From Calliopsis andreniformis (taxonomy: Eukaryota > Arthropoda > Insecta > Hymenoptera > Andrenidae): a stretch of 64,000 nt of DNA. The translations under genes and the position numbers were made by a program. The stretch's first letter is position 1. Each line of letters begins with the position of its first letter. Location: positions 11,288,157 through 11,352,156 of the forward strand of contig NW_027480429.1 of assembly GCF_051401765.1 (NCBI RefSeq), read 5' to 3'. The notes beneath the pieces are model-generated. The model was given only the letters and a program-made list of their open reading frames with translations. It searched no databases and had not been told where the DNA came from. Shown piece by piece: positions 50,756 to 62,500 of the stretch.

Positions 50756-52620
50756 GGGCGTTGTTCCACCAGATCGAATAGTTAGGGCCTAAGAAGTGAA
50801 CGCCAGAAGCATAAAATTCAATATAAATACAAGAGCTTTTCCATCGTATAAAATGAATAATTGCACACAGTGTGAAAGTAATGGTCATTTCTACGTTCCG
50901 GGCAACCTAGGCTTCACTGTAGGGCGCTGCTCCACCAAATCGAATAGTTAGGGCCTTAGAAGTCAACGCCCGAAGCATAAAATACAATATAAGTACAACA
51001 GCTTTTCCATCGTATAAAACGAATAATGGTAACCAGTGTGAAAGTTATGGTCATTTCTACGTTCCGGTCAACCTAGGCTTCACTCTAGGACGTTGCTCCA
51101 CCAGATCGAATAGTTAGGGCCTGTGAAGTCAACGCCAGAAGCATTAAATACAATAAAGGTGCAACAGTTTTTCCATCGTATAACTGGAGAAAATTGCAAC
51201 CAGTGTGAAGGTAATGGTATGTTCTACGTTCCGGGCAACCTAGGCTTCACTCTAGGGCGGTGCTCCACCAGATCAAATAGTTACGGCCTAAGAAGTCAAC
51301 GCCAGAAGCATAAATTACAATATAAGTACAACAGCTTTTCCATCATATATAATGTATATTTGCACACAGTGTGGAAGTAATGGTCACTTCTACGTTCCGG
51401 GCAACCTAGGCTTCACTCTAGGGTGTTGCTCCACCAGATGGAATTGCTAGGGACTTAGAATTCAACGCCACAAGCATAAAATGCAAAATAAATAGAACAG
51501 TTTTTCCATTGTATAAAACGAATAACTGCAACCAGTCTGAAAGTACTGGTCATTTCTACGTTCAGGGTAACCTAGGTTTCACACTAGGGCGTTGCTCCAC
51601 CAGATCGAATAGCTAGGGACTTCGAACTCAACGCCAGAAGGATAGAATACAATATAAGTACAAAAGTTTTTCCATCGTATAAAATGAATAATTGCAGACA
51701 TTGTGAAAGTAATGGTCATTTCTACGTTCCGGTCAACCCAGGTGTCACACTAGGGCGTTGCTCCACCACATCTAATAGCTACGGCTTTAGAAGTGAACGC
51801 CAGAAGCATAAAATACAATATAAACACAACAGTTTTTGAATCGTATAAAACGAATAATTGCAACCAGTGTGAAAGTTCTGGTCAGTTCTACATTCCCAGC
51901 AACCTAGGCTTCATTCTAGGGCGTTGCTCCACCAGATCGAATAGTTAGGTCCTTAGAAGTCAACGCCAGAAGCATAAAATACGATATAAATACAGCAGCT
52001 TATCCATCGTATAAAAGGAATAATTGCAAACAGTGTGAAAGTAATGGTCATTTATACGTTCCGGGCAACCTAGGCTTCACTCTACGGCGTTGTTCCACCA
52101 GATCGAATAGTTAGGGCCTAAGAAGTCAACACCAGAAGAATAAAATACAAAATAAATACAACAGCCTTTACACCGTATAAAACGAATAATTGCAACCTGT
52201 GTGAAGGTTATGGTCATATCTACGTTCCGGGCAACCTAGGCTTCACTGTAGGGCGTTGCTCCACCAGATCGAAGTGTTAGGGCCTAAGAAGTCAACGCCC
52301 GAAGCATAAAATACAATAGAAATGCAACAGTTTTTCCATCGTATAAAACGAATAATTGCAACCATTATGAAACTTATGGTCATTTCTACGTTCCGGGCAA
52401 CCTAGGCTCTACCCTAGGGCGTTGTTCCACCAGATCGAGTAGTTAGGGCCTAAGAAGTGAACGCCAGAAGCATAAAATGCAATAAAAATACAACAGTTTT
52501 TCAATCGTATAACAGGATTAATTGCAACCAGTTTGATAGTGAAGGTCATTTCTACGTTCCGGGCCACCTAGGCTTCACTCTAGGGCGTTGCTCCACTAGA
52601 TCGAATAGCTAGGGCCTTAG
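50756..52620. repeat. 18-20-monomer block, copy 2
   Basis: This is the counterpart of 47435-49630. Markers shared with copy 1 include AAATTCAATATAAATACAAG, GGCCTGTGAAGTCAACGCC, ACTTCGAACTCAACGCC, GGTCAACCCAGGTGTCACAC and CAACACCAGAAG (49138 and 52127, 2989 bp apart). It lacks the AATAATAGCAACC monomer and the extra copy of the GTCTGAAAGTACTGG monomer. Local differences include CTGGAGAAAATTGC at about 51185. Its right end overlaps the start of the 45-monomer unit. Confidence 0.82.
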
Positions 52621-52904
52621 AAGTTAACGCCATGAGCATAAAATACGATATAAATACAACAGCTTTTCCATCGTATAGAAGGAATAATTGCTACCAGTGC
52701 AAAAGTTATGGTCATTTCTACGTTCCGGGCAACCTAGGCTTCACTCTAGGGCGTTGCTCCACCAGATCAAACAGTTAGGTCCTTAGAAGTCAACGCCCGA
52801 AGCGTAAAATACAAAATAAATAGATCAGTTTTTCCATTGTATAAAACGAATTATTGCTACCAGTGTGAAAGTTCTGGCCATTTCTACATTCCCAGCAACC
52901 TAGC

Positions 52905-54232
52905 TTCACTCTAGGGCGTTGCTCCACCAGATCGAATAGTTAGGTCCTTAGAAGCCAACGCCAGTAGCATAAAATACAATATAAATGCAACAGTTTTTCC
53001 ATCGTATAGAACGAATAATTGCAACCAGTGTGAAAGTAATGATCATTTCTACATTCCGAGCAACCTAGGCTTCACTCTAGGGCGTTGCTCCAACAGATTG
53101 AATAGTTAGGGCCTTAGAAGTCAACGCCCGAAGCATAAAATGCAATAAAAATACAACAGTTTTTCCATCGTATAACAGGATTAATTGCAACCAGTTTGAA
53201 AGTGATGGTCATTTCTACGTTCCGGGCAACCTAGGCTTCACTCTAGGGCGTTGCTCCACTAGATCGAATAGCTAGGGCCTTAGAAGTCAACGCCAGAGGC
53301 ATATAATACAATATAAATACAACAGCTTTTCCATCGTAAAAAACGAATAATTGCAAACAGTGTGAAAGTAATTGTCATTTCTTCGTTCCGGGCAACCTAG
53401 GCTTCACTCTAGGGCGTTGCTCCACTAGATCAAACAGTTAGGGCCTTAGAAGTCAACGCCCGAAGCATAAAATACAAAATAAAAAGAACAGTTTTTCCAT
53501 TGTATAAAACGAATAATTGCTACCAGTGTAAATGTTATGGTCATTTCTACGTTCCGGGCAACCTAGGCTTCACTCTAGGGCGTTGCTCCACCAGATCGAA
53601 TAGTTAGGTCCTTAGAAGCCAACGCCAGTAGCATAAAATACAATATAAATGCAACAGTTTTTCCATCGTATAGAACGAAAAACTGCAACCAGTGTAAAAG
53701 TAATGATCATTTCTACATTCCGAGCAACCTAGGCTTCACTCTAGGGCGCTGCTCCAACAGATTGAATAGTTAGGGCCTTAGAAGTCAACGCCCGAAGCAT
53801 AAAATGCAATAAAAATACAACAGTTTTTCCATCGTATAACAGGATTAATTGCAACCAGTTTGAAAGTGATGGTCATTTCTACGTTCCGGGCAACCTAGGC
53901 TTCACTCTAGGGCGTTGCTCCACTAGATCGAATAGCTAGGGCCTTAGAAGTCAACGCCAGAGGCATATAATACAATATAAATACAACAGCTTTTCCATCG
54001 TAAAAAACGAATAATTGCAAACAGTGTGAAAGTAATTGTCATTTCTTCGTTCCGGGCAACCTAGGCTTCACTCTAGGGCGTTGCTCCACTAGATCAAACA
54101 GTTAGGGCCTTAGAAGTCAACGCCCGAAGCATAAAATACAAAATAAAAAGAACAGTTTTTCCATTGTATAAAACGAATAATTGCTACCAGTGTAAAATTT
54201 ATGGTCATTTCTACGTTCCGGGCAACCTAGGC
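52905..54232. repeat. 4-monomer (664 bp) tandem duplication
   Basis: GTTAGGTCCTTAGAAGCC, CAGTAGCATAAAATAC and GAGGCATATAATAC recur 664 bp apart (for example the last at 53289 and 53953). The second copy of the 45-monomer unit has this block once, so copy 1 gained it or copy 2 lost it. The second block carries private changes such as GAACGAAAAACTGC (about 53677) and GTGTAAAATTTATGG (about 54191). These monomers keep CGTAAAAAACG, one A longer than the CGTAAAAACG of the same type at 12-44 kb. Confidence 0.86.
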
Positions 54233-56197
54233 TTCACCCTAGGGCGTTGTTCCACCAGATCGAATAGTCAGGGCCTAAGAAGTGAACGCCAGAAGCATAA
54301 AATGCAATAAAAATACAACAGTCTTTCCATCCTATAACAGGAACAATTGCAACCCGTGTGAAAGCGATGGTCATTTGTACGTTCCAGGGAACCTAGGCTT
54401 CACTCTAGGGCGTTGCTCCACCAGATCGAATTGTTAGGGCCAAAGAAGTCAACGCCCGAAGCATAAAATACAAAATAAATAGAACAGTTTTTCCATTGGA
54501 TAAAACGAATAATTGCTACCAGTGTAAAAGTTATGGCCATTTCTACGTTCCGGGCAGCCTAGGCTTCATCCTAGGGCATTGTTCCATCAGATCGAACAGT
54601 TAGGCCCTAAGAAGTGAACGCCAGAAGCATAAAATACAATATAAATACAACAGTTTTTCCATCGTAGAAAACGAATAATTGCAGCCAGTGTGAAAGTTAT
54701 GGTCATTTGTATATTCCGAGCAACCTAGGCTTCACTCTAGGGCGGTGCTCCTCCATATCGAATAGCTACGGCCTTAGAAGCCTACGCCTGAAGCATAAAA
54801 TACAATAAAAATACAACGGTCTTTTCATCGTATAACAGGAATAATTGCAACAAGCGTGAAAGTAATGATCATTTCGGCGTTTCGGGCATCCTAGACTTAA
54901 CTCTGAGGCATTGCTCCACCAGATCGAATAGTTAGGGCCTAAGAAGTCAACGCCAGAAGCATAAAATACAATATAAATACAACAGTTTTTCCATTGTATA
55001 AAACGAATAATTGCTACCAGTGTAAAAGTTATGGTCATTTCTACGTTCCGGGCAACCTAGGCTTCACCCTAGGGCGTTGTTCCACCAGATCGAATAGTTA
55101 GGGCCTAAGAAGTGAACGCCAGAAGCATGAAATTCAATATAAATACAAGAGCTTTTCCATCGTATAAAATGAATAATTGCACACAGTGTGAAAGTAATGG
55201 TCATTTCTACGTTCCGGGCAACCTAGGCTTCACTGTAGGGCGCTGCTCCACCAAATCGAATAGTTAGGGCCTTAGAAGTCAACGCCCGAAGCATAAAATA
55301 CAATATAAGTACAACAGCTTTTCCATCGTATAAAACGAATAATAGCAACCAGTGTGAAGGTTATGGTCATTTCTACTTCCCGGGCAACCTAGGCTTCACC
55401 CTAGGGCGTTGTTCCACCTGATGGAATAGTTAGGGCCTAAGAAGTCAACGCCAGAAGCATAAAATACGATATAAATACAACAGCTTTTCCATCGTATAAA
55501 ACGAATAATGGTAACCAGTGTGAAAGTTATGGTCATTTCAACGTTCCGGTCAACCTAGGCTTCACTCTAGGACGTTGCTCCACCAGATCGAATAGTTAGG
55601 GCCTGTGAAGTCAACGCCAGAAGCATTAAATACAATAAAGGTGCAACAGTTTTTCCATCGTATAACAGGAGAAAATTGCAACCAGTGTGAAGGTAATGGT
55701 ATGTTCTACGTTCCGGGCAACCTAGACTTCACTCTAGGGTGTTGCTCCACCCGATGGAATTGCTAGGGACTTAGAATTCAACGCCACAAGCATAAAATGC
55801 AAAATAAATAGAACAGTTTTTCCATTGTATAAAACGAATAACTGCAACCAGTCTGAAAGTACTGGTCATTTCTACGTTTCGGGTAACCTAGGTTTCACAC
55901 TAGGGCGTTGCTCCACCAGATCGAATAGCTAGGGCCTTAGAAGTCAACGCCCGAAGCATAAAATACAATATAAGTACAACAGTTTTTCCATCCTATAAAA
56001 TGAATAACTGTAACCAGTGTGAAAGTACTGGTCATTTCTTCGTTCCGGGCAACCTAGGCTTCACTGTAGGGCATTGCTCCACCAAATCGAATAGTTAGGG
56101 CCATAGAAGTCGACGCCCGAAGCATAAAATACAATATAAGTACAACAGTTGTTCCATCGCATAAAATGAATAATTGCGAACATTGAGATAGTAATGG

Positions 56198-57940
56198 TCA
56201 TTTCTACGTGCCTGGCAACTTACGTGTCACTCTAGGGCGTTCCTGCTCCACATCTGATAGCTACGGCCTTAGAAGTTAACGCCGGAAGCATAAAATACAA
56301 TATAAATACAACAGCTTTGCCATCGTATAAAATGAATAATTGCAAACAGTGTGAAGGTAATGGTCATTTCTACGTTCCGTGCAACCTAGGCTTCACTCTA
56401 GGGCGTTGCTCCACCAGATCGAATAGTTAGGGCCTAAGAAGTCAACGCCAGAAGCTTAAAATACAAAATAAATAGAACAGTTTTTCCATTGTGTAAAACG
56501 AATAATTGCTACCAGTGTAAAAGTTATGGTCATTTCTACGTTCCGGGCAACCTAGGCTTCACCCTAGGGCGTTGTTCCACCAGATCGAATAGTCAGGGCC
56601 TAAGAAGTGAACGCCAGAAGCATAAAATGCAATAAATATACAACAGTCTTTCCATCCTATAACAGGAATAATTGCAACCCGTGTGAAAGCGATGGTCATT
56701 TGTACGTTCCATGGAACCTAGGCTTCACTCTGGGGCGTTGCTCCACCAGATCGAATTGTTAGGGCCAAAGAAGTCAACGCCCGAAGCATAAAATACAAAA
56801 TAAATAGAACAGTTTTTCCATTGTATAAAACGAGTAATTGCTACCAGTGTAAAAGTTATGGTCATTTCTACGTTCCGGGCAACCTAGGCTTCATCCTAGG
56901 GCATTGTTCCGTCAGATCGAACAGTTAGGCCCTAAGAAGTGAACGCCAGACGCATAAAATACAATATAAATACAACAGTTTTTCCATCGTATAACAGGAT
57001 TAATTGCAACCAGTTTGAAAGTGATGGCCATTTCTACGTTCCGGGCAACCTAGGCTTCACTCTAGGGCGTTGCTCCACTAGATTGAATAGTTAGGGCCTT
57101 AGAAGTCAACGCCCGAAGCATAAAATGCAATAAAAATACAACAGTTTTTCCATCGTATAACAGGGTTAATTGCAACCAGTTTGAAAGCGATGGTCATTTC
57201 TACGTTCCGGGCAACCTAGGCTTCACTCTAGGACGTTGCTCTACTAGATCGAATAGTTAGGGCCATAGAAGTCAACGCCCGAAGCATAAAATACAATATA
57301 AATACAACAGCTTTTCCATCGTATAAAATGAATAATTGCAAACAGTGTGAAAGTAATGGTCATTTCTACGTTCCGGGCAACCTAGGCTGCACTCTAGGGT
57401 GTTGCTCCACCAGATGGAATAGCTAGGGCCTTAGAAGTCAACGCCCGAAGCATAAAATGCAAAATAAATATAACAGCTTTTCCATCGTATGAAACGAATA
57501 ACAGCAACCAGTCTGAAAGTACTGGACATTTCTACGTTCCGGGTAACCTAGGTTTCACACTAGGGCGTTGCTCCACAAGATCGAACAGCTAGGGACTTAG
57601 AAGTCAACGCCAGGGGCATAAAATACAATATAAATACAACAGCTTTTCCATCGTATAAAATGAATAATTGCAGACATTGTGAAAGTAATGGTCATTTCTA
57701 CGTGCCTGGCAACTTACGTGTCACTCTAGGGCGTTCCTGCTCCACATCTGATAGCTACGGCCTTAGAAGTTAACGCCGGAAGCATAAAATACAATATAAA
57801 TACAACAGCTTTGCCATCGTATAAAATGAATAATTGCAAACAGTGTGAAGGTAATGGTCATTTCTACGTTCCGTGCAACCTAGGCTTCACTCTAGGGCGT
57901 TGCTCCACCAGATCGAATAGTTAGGGCCTAAGAAGTCAAC
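56198..57940. repeat. 9-monomer duplication (1494 bp period) of a divergent monomer
   Basis: The unusual CGTGCCTGGCAACTTACGTG monomer, with GCGTTCCTGCTCCACATCTG, has its CCTGGCAACT at 56211 and 57705, 1494 bp (9 x 166) apart. It recurs at 63016, one 6805-bp offset from 56211. It has lost the CCTAGG landmark (CTTACG in its place), and the start of the next monomer reads CCTGCTCCACATC. The matching part runs about 235 bp, to 56450/57940; the rest of the 1494 bp holds other types. Confidence 0.8.
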
Positions 57941-59555
57941 GCCAGAAGCATAAAATACGATATACATACAACAGCTTTTCCATCGTAGAAAACGATTAAT
58001 GTCAACCAGTGTGAATGTTATGGTCATTTCTACGTTCTGGGCAAACTAGGCTTCAGTCTAGGGCCTTGCTCCACCAGCTCGAATAGTTAGGGCCTTAGAA
58101 GTCAACGCCAGAAGCATAAAATGCGATAAAGATGCAACAGCTTTTCATCGTATAACAGGAATAACTGCAAACAGTGTGATAGTACTGGTCATTACTACGT
58201 TCCGGGTAATCTAGGCTTCACTCTAGGGCGCTGCTCCACCGGATCGAATAGCTAGGGACTTAGAATTCAACGCCAGAAGAATAAAATGCAATAAATATGC
58301 AACAGCTTATCCATCGTATAAAACGAATAATTGCAACCAGTATGAAAGTTATTGTCATTTCTACTTTCCGGGCAACCTAGGCTTCACTCTAGGGCGTTGC
58401 TCCACCAGATCAAACAGTAAGGTCCTTAGAAGCCAACGCCCGAAGCATAAAATACAAAATAAATAGAACAGTTTTTCCATTGTATAAAACGAATAATTGC
58501 TACCAGTGTAAAAGTTATGGTCATTTCTACGTTCCGGGCAACCTAGGCTTCACCCTAGGGCGTTGTTCCACCAGATCGAATAGTCAGGGCCTAAGAAGTG
58601 GACGCCAGAAGCATAAAATGCAATAAAAATACAACAGTCTTTCCATCCTATAACAGGAATAATTGCAACCCGTGTGAAAGCGATGGTCATTTGTACGTTC
58701 CATGGAACCTAGGCTTCACTCTGGGGCGTTGCTCCACCAGATCGAATAGTTAGGGCCTTAGAAGTCAACGCCCGAAGCATAAAATACAAAATAAATAAAA
58801 CACTTTTTCCATCGTATAAAACGAATAATTGCTACCAGTGTGGAAGTTATGGTCATTTCTACGTCCCGTGCAACCTAGGCTTTACTCTAGGGCGTTGCTC
58901 CACCAGTTCAAATAGTTAGGGCCTAAGAAGTCAACGCCAGAAGCATAAAATACAACATACATACAACAGATTTTCCATCGTATATAATGTGTATTTGCAA
59001 ACAGTGTGAAAGTAATGGTCATTTCTACGTACCGGACAACCTGGGCTCCACTCTAGGGCGTTGCTCCGCCAAACCGAATAGCTAGGCCCTTAGAAGTCAA
59101 CGCCAGAAGCATAAAATACAATAAAGATGCAAAAGTTTTTCCATTGTATAACAGGAATAACTGCAAACAGTGTGAAAGTACTGGTCATTTCTACGTTCCG
59201 GGTTACCTAGGTTTCACTCTAGGGCGTTGCTCCACCAGACGGAATAGCTAGGGACTTAGAATTCAACGCCATAAGAATAAAATACAATATAAGTACAACA
59301 GTTTTTCCATCGTATAGCACGAGTAATTGCAACCAGTGTGAAGGTTATGGTCATTTCAACGTTCCGGGCAATCTAGGCTTCACTCTAGGGCGTTGCTCCA
59401 CCAGATCAATCAGTTAGGGCCTTAGAAGTCAACGCCCGAATCATAAAATGCAAACTAAATAGAACAGTTTTTCCATTGTATAAAACGTATAAATGCTACC
59501 AGTGTAAAAGTTATTGTCATTTCTACGTTGCGGGCAACCTAGGCTTCACCCTAGG
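57940..59555. repeat. Most divergent monomers of the window
   Basis: This tract still follows the 166-bp period but carries many changes rare elsewhere. Examples are GGCAAACTAGGCTTCAGTC and GGGCCTTGCTCC near 58040, GCGATAAAGATGCAACAGC near 58122, CCTGGGCTCCACTC near 59040, and GTATATAATGTGTATTTGC near 58980. Part of it (about 58.41-58.74 kb) resembles 56.4-56.75 kb. I did not find a close partner for most of the rest inside the window. It ends at the junction into the second 45-monomer unit. Confidence 0.75.
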
Positions 59556-62500
59556 GCGTTGTTCCACCAGATCGAATAGTTAGGGCCTAAGAAGTCAACA
59601 CCAGAAGAATAAAATACAAAATAAATACAACAGCCTTTACACCGTATAAAACGAATAATTGCAACCTGTGTGAAGGTTATGGTCATATCTACGTTCCGGG
59701 CAACCTAGGCTTCACTGTAGGGCGTTGCTCCACCAGATCGAAGTGTTAGGGCCTAAGAAGTCAACGCCCGAAGCATAAAATACAATAGAAATGCAACAGT
59801 TTTTCCATCGTATAAAACGAATAATTGCAACCATTATGAAACTTATGGTCATTTCTACGTTCCGGGCAACCTAGGCTCTACCCTAGGGCGTTGTTCCACC
59901 AGATCGAGTAGTTAGGGCCTAAGAAGTGAACGCCAGAAGCATAAAATGCAATAAAAATACAACAGTTTTTCAATCGTATAACAGGATTAATTGCAACCAG
60001 TTTGATAGTGAAGGTCATTTCTACGTTCCGGGCCACCTAGGCTTCACTCTAGGGCGTTGCTCCACTAGATCGAATAGCTAGGGCCTTAGAAGTCAACGCC
60101 ATGAGCATAAAATACGATATAAATACAACAGCTTTTCCATCGTATAGAAGGAATAATTGCTACCAGTGCAAAAGTTATGGTCATTTCTACGTTCCGGGCA
60201 ACCTAGGCTTCACTCTAGGGCGTTGCTCCACCAGATCAAACAGTTAGGTCCTTAGAAGTCAACGCCCGAAGCGTAAAATACAAAATAAATAGATCAGTTT
60301 TTCCATTGTATAAAACGAATTATTGCTACCAGTGTGAAAGTTCTGGCCATTTCTACATTCCCAGCAACCTAGCTTCACTCTAGGGCGTTGCTCCACCAGA
60401 TCGAATAGTTAGGTCCTTAGAAGCCAACGCCAGTAGCATAAAATACAATATAAATGCAACAGTTTTTCCATCGTATAGAACGAATAATTGCAACCAGTGT
60501 GAAAGTAATGATCATTTCTACATTCCGAGCAACCTAGGCTTCACTCTAGGGCGTTGCTCCAACAGATTGTATAGTTAGGGCCTTAGAAGTCAACGCGCGA
60601 AGCATAAAATGCAATAAAAATACAACAGTTTTTCCATCGTATAACAGGATTAATTGCAACCAGTTTGAAAGTGATGGTCATTTCTACGTTCCGGGCAACC
60701 TAGGCTTCACTCTAGGGCGTTGCTCCACTAGATCGAATAGCTAGGGCCTTAGAAGTCAACGCCAGAGGCATATAATACAATATAAATACAACAGCTTTTC
60801 CATCGTAAAAAACGAATAATTGCAAACAGTGTGAAAGTAATTGTCATTTCTTCGTTCCGGGCAACCTAGGCTTCACTCTAGGGCGTTGCTCCACTAGATC
60901 AAACAGTTAGGGCCTTAGAAGTCAACGCCCGAAGCATAAAATACAAAATAAAAAGAACAGTTTTTCCATTGTATAAAACGAATAATTGCTACCAGTGTAA
61001 AAGTTATGGTCATTTCTACGTTCCGGGCAACCTAGGCTTCACCCTAGGGCGTTGTTCCACCAGATCGAATAGTCAGGGCCTAAGAAGTGAACGCCAGAAG
61101 CATAAAATGCAATAAAAATACAACAGTCTTTCCATCCTATAACAGGAACAATTGCAACCCGTGTGAAAGCGATGGTCATTTGTACGTTTCAGGGAACCTA
61201 GGCTTCACTCTAGGGCGTTGCTCCACCAGATCGAATTGTTAGGGCCAAAGAAGTCAACGCCCGAAGCATAAAATACAAAATAAATAGAACAGTTTTTCCA
61301 TTGTATAAAACGAATAATTGCTACCAGTGTAAAAGTTATGGCCATTTCTACGTTCCGGGCAGCCTAGGCTTCATCCTAGGGCATTGTTCCATCAGATCGA
61401 ACAGTTAGGCCCTAAGAAGTGAACGCCAGAAGCATAAAATACAATATAAATACAACAGTTTTTCCATCGTAGAAAACGAATAATTGCAGCCAGTGTGAAA
61501 GTTATGGTCATTTGTATATTCCGAGCAACCTAGGCTTCACTCTAGGGCGGTGCTCCTCCATATCGAATAGCTACGGCCTTAGAAGCCTACGCCTGAAGCA
61601 TAAAATACAATAAAAATACAACGGTCTTTTCATCGTATAACAGGAATAATTGCAACAAGCGTGAAAGTAATGATCATTTCGGCGTTTCGGGCATCCTAGA
61701 CTTAACTCTGAGGCATTGCTCCACCAGATCGAATAGTTAGGGCCTAAGAAGTCAACGCCAGAAGCATAAAATACAATATAAATACAACAGTTTTTCCATT
61801 GTATAAAACGAATAATTGCTACCAGTGTAAAAGTTATGGTCATTTCTACGTTCCGGGCAACCTAGGCTTCACCCTAGGGCGTTGTTCCACCAGATCGAAT
61901 AGTTAGGGCCTAAGAAGTGAACGCCAGAAGCATAAAATTCAATATAAATACAAGAGCTTTTCCATCGTATAAAATGAATAATTGCACACAGTGTGAAAGT
62001 AATGGTCATTTCTACGTTCCGGGCAACCTAGGCTTCACTGTAGGGCGCTGCTCCACCAAATCGAATAGTTAGGGCCTTAGAAGTCAACGCCCGAAGCATA
62101 AAATACAATATAAGTACAACAGCTTTTCCATCGTATAAAACGAATAATAGCAACCAGTGTGAAGGTTATGGTCATTTCTACTTCCCGGGCAACCTAGGCT
62201 TCACCCTAGGGCGTTGTTCCACCTGATGGAATAGTTAGGGCCTAAGAAGTCAACGCCAGAAGCATAAAATACGATATAAATACAACAGCTTTTCCATCGT
62301 ATAAAACGAATAATGGTAACCAGTGTGAAAGTTATGGTCATTTCAACGTTCCGGTCAACCTAGGCTTCACTCTAGGACGTTGCTCCACCAGATCGAATAG
62401 TTAGGGCCTGTGAAGTCAACGCCAGAAGCATTAAATACAATAAAGGTGCAACAGTTTTTCCATCGTATAACAGGAGAAAATTGCAACCAGTGTGAAGGTA

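Larger units (their letters stand above)
52087..59555. repeat. 45-monomer higher-order unit, copy 1 (7469 bp)
   Basis: CAACACC at 52127 and 59596 and TAGGTCCTTAGAAGCC at 52941 and 60410 are both 7469 bp apart. After the local 4-monomer duplication the offset becomes 6805 bp and stays so to the window end (57195 matches 64000). The unit includes a copy of the 8-monomer order of 45-47 kb (54.2-54.95 kb), a copy of the 47.4-48.3 kb order (55.1-55.8 kb), and a tail of increasingly divergent monomers (56.2-59.5 kb). No gene is present; the open frame at 54766-55038 on the minus strand recurs with the repeat. Confidence 0.86.

Noticed and set aside
56452..56457. HindIII site AAGCTT here and at 63257, recalling the ~166-bp HindIII satellite described in oysters
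   Set aside because: The usual sequence at this point is AAGCAT, so the site is a rare variant and not diagnostic. Similar length alone does not identify the family, and I cannot compare sequences here. A search against mollusc satellites would decide it.
653..61843. Open frames of 61-90 codons, for example 653-838, 2511-2783, 13627-13899 and 61571-61843 on the minus strand and 47968-48225 on the plus strand
   Set aside because: They lie wholly inside satellite monomers and recur only because the repeat recurs. They have no start context, domain or codon bias, and no match to a protein family that I recognise. The 166-bp period shifts frame at each monomer, so no long frame can exist.
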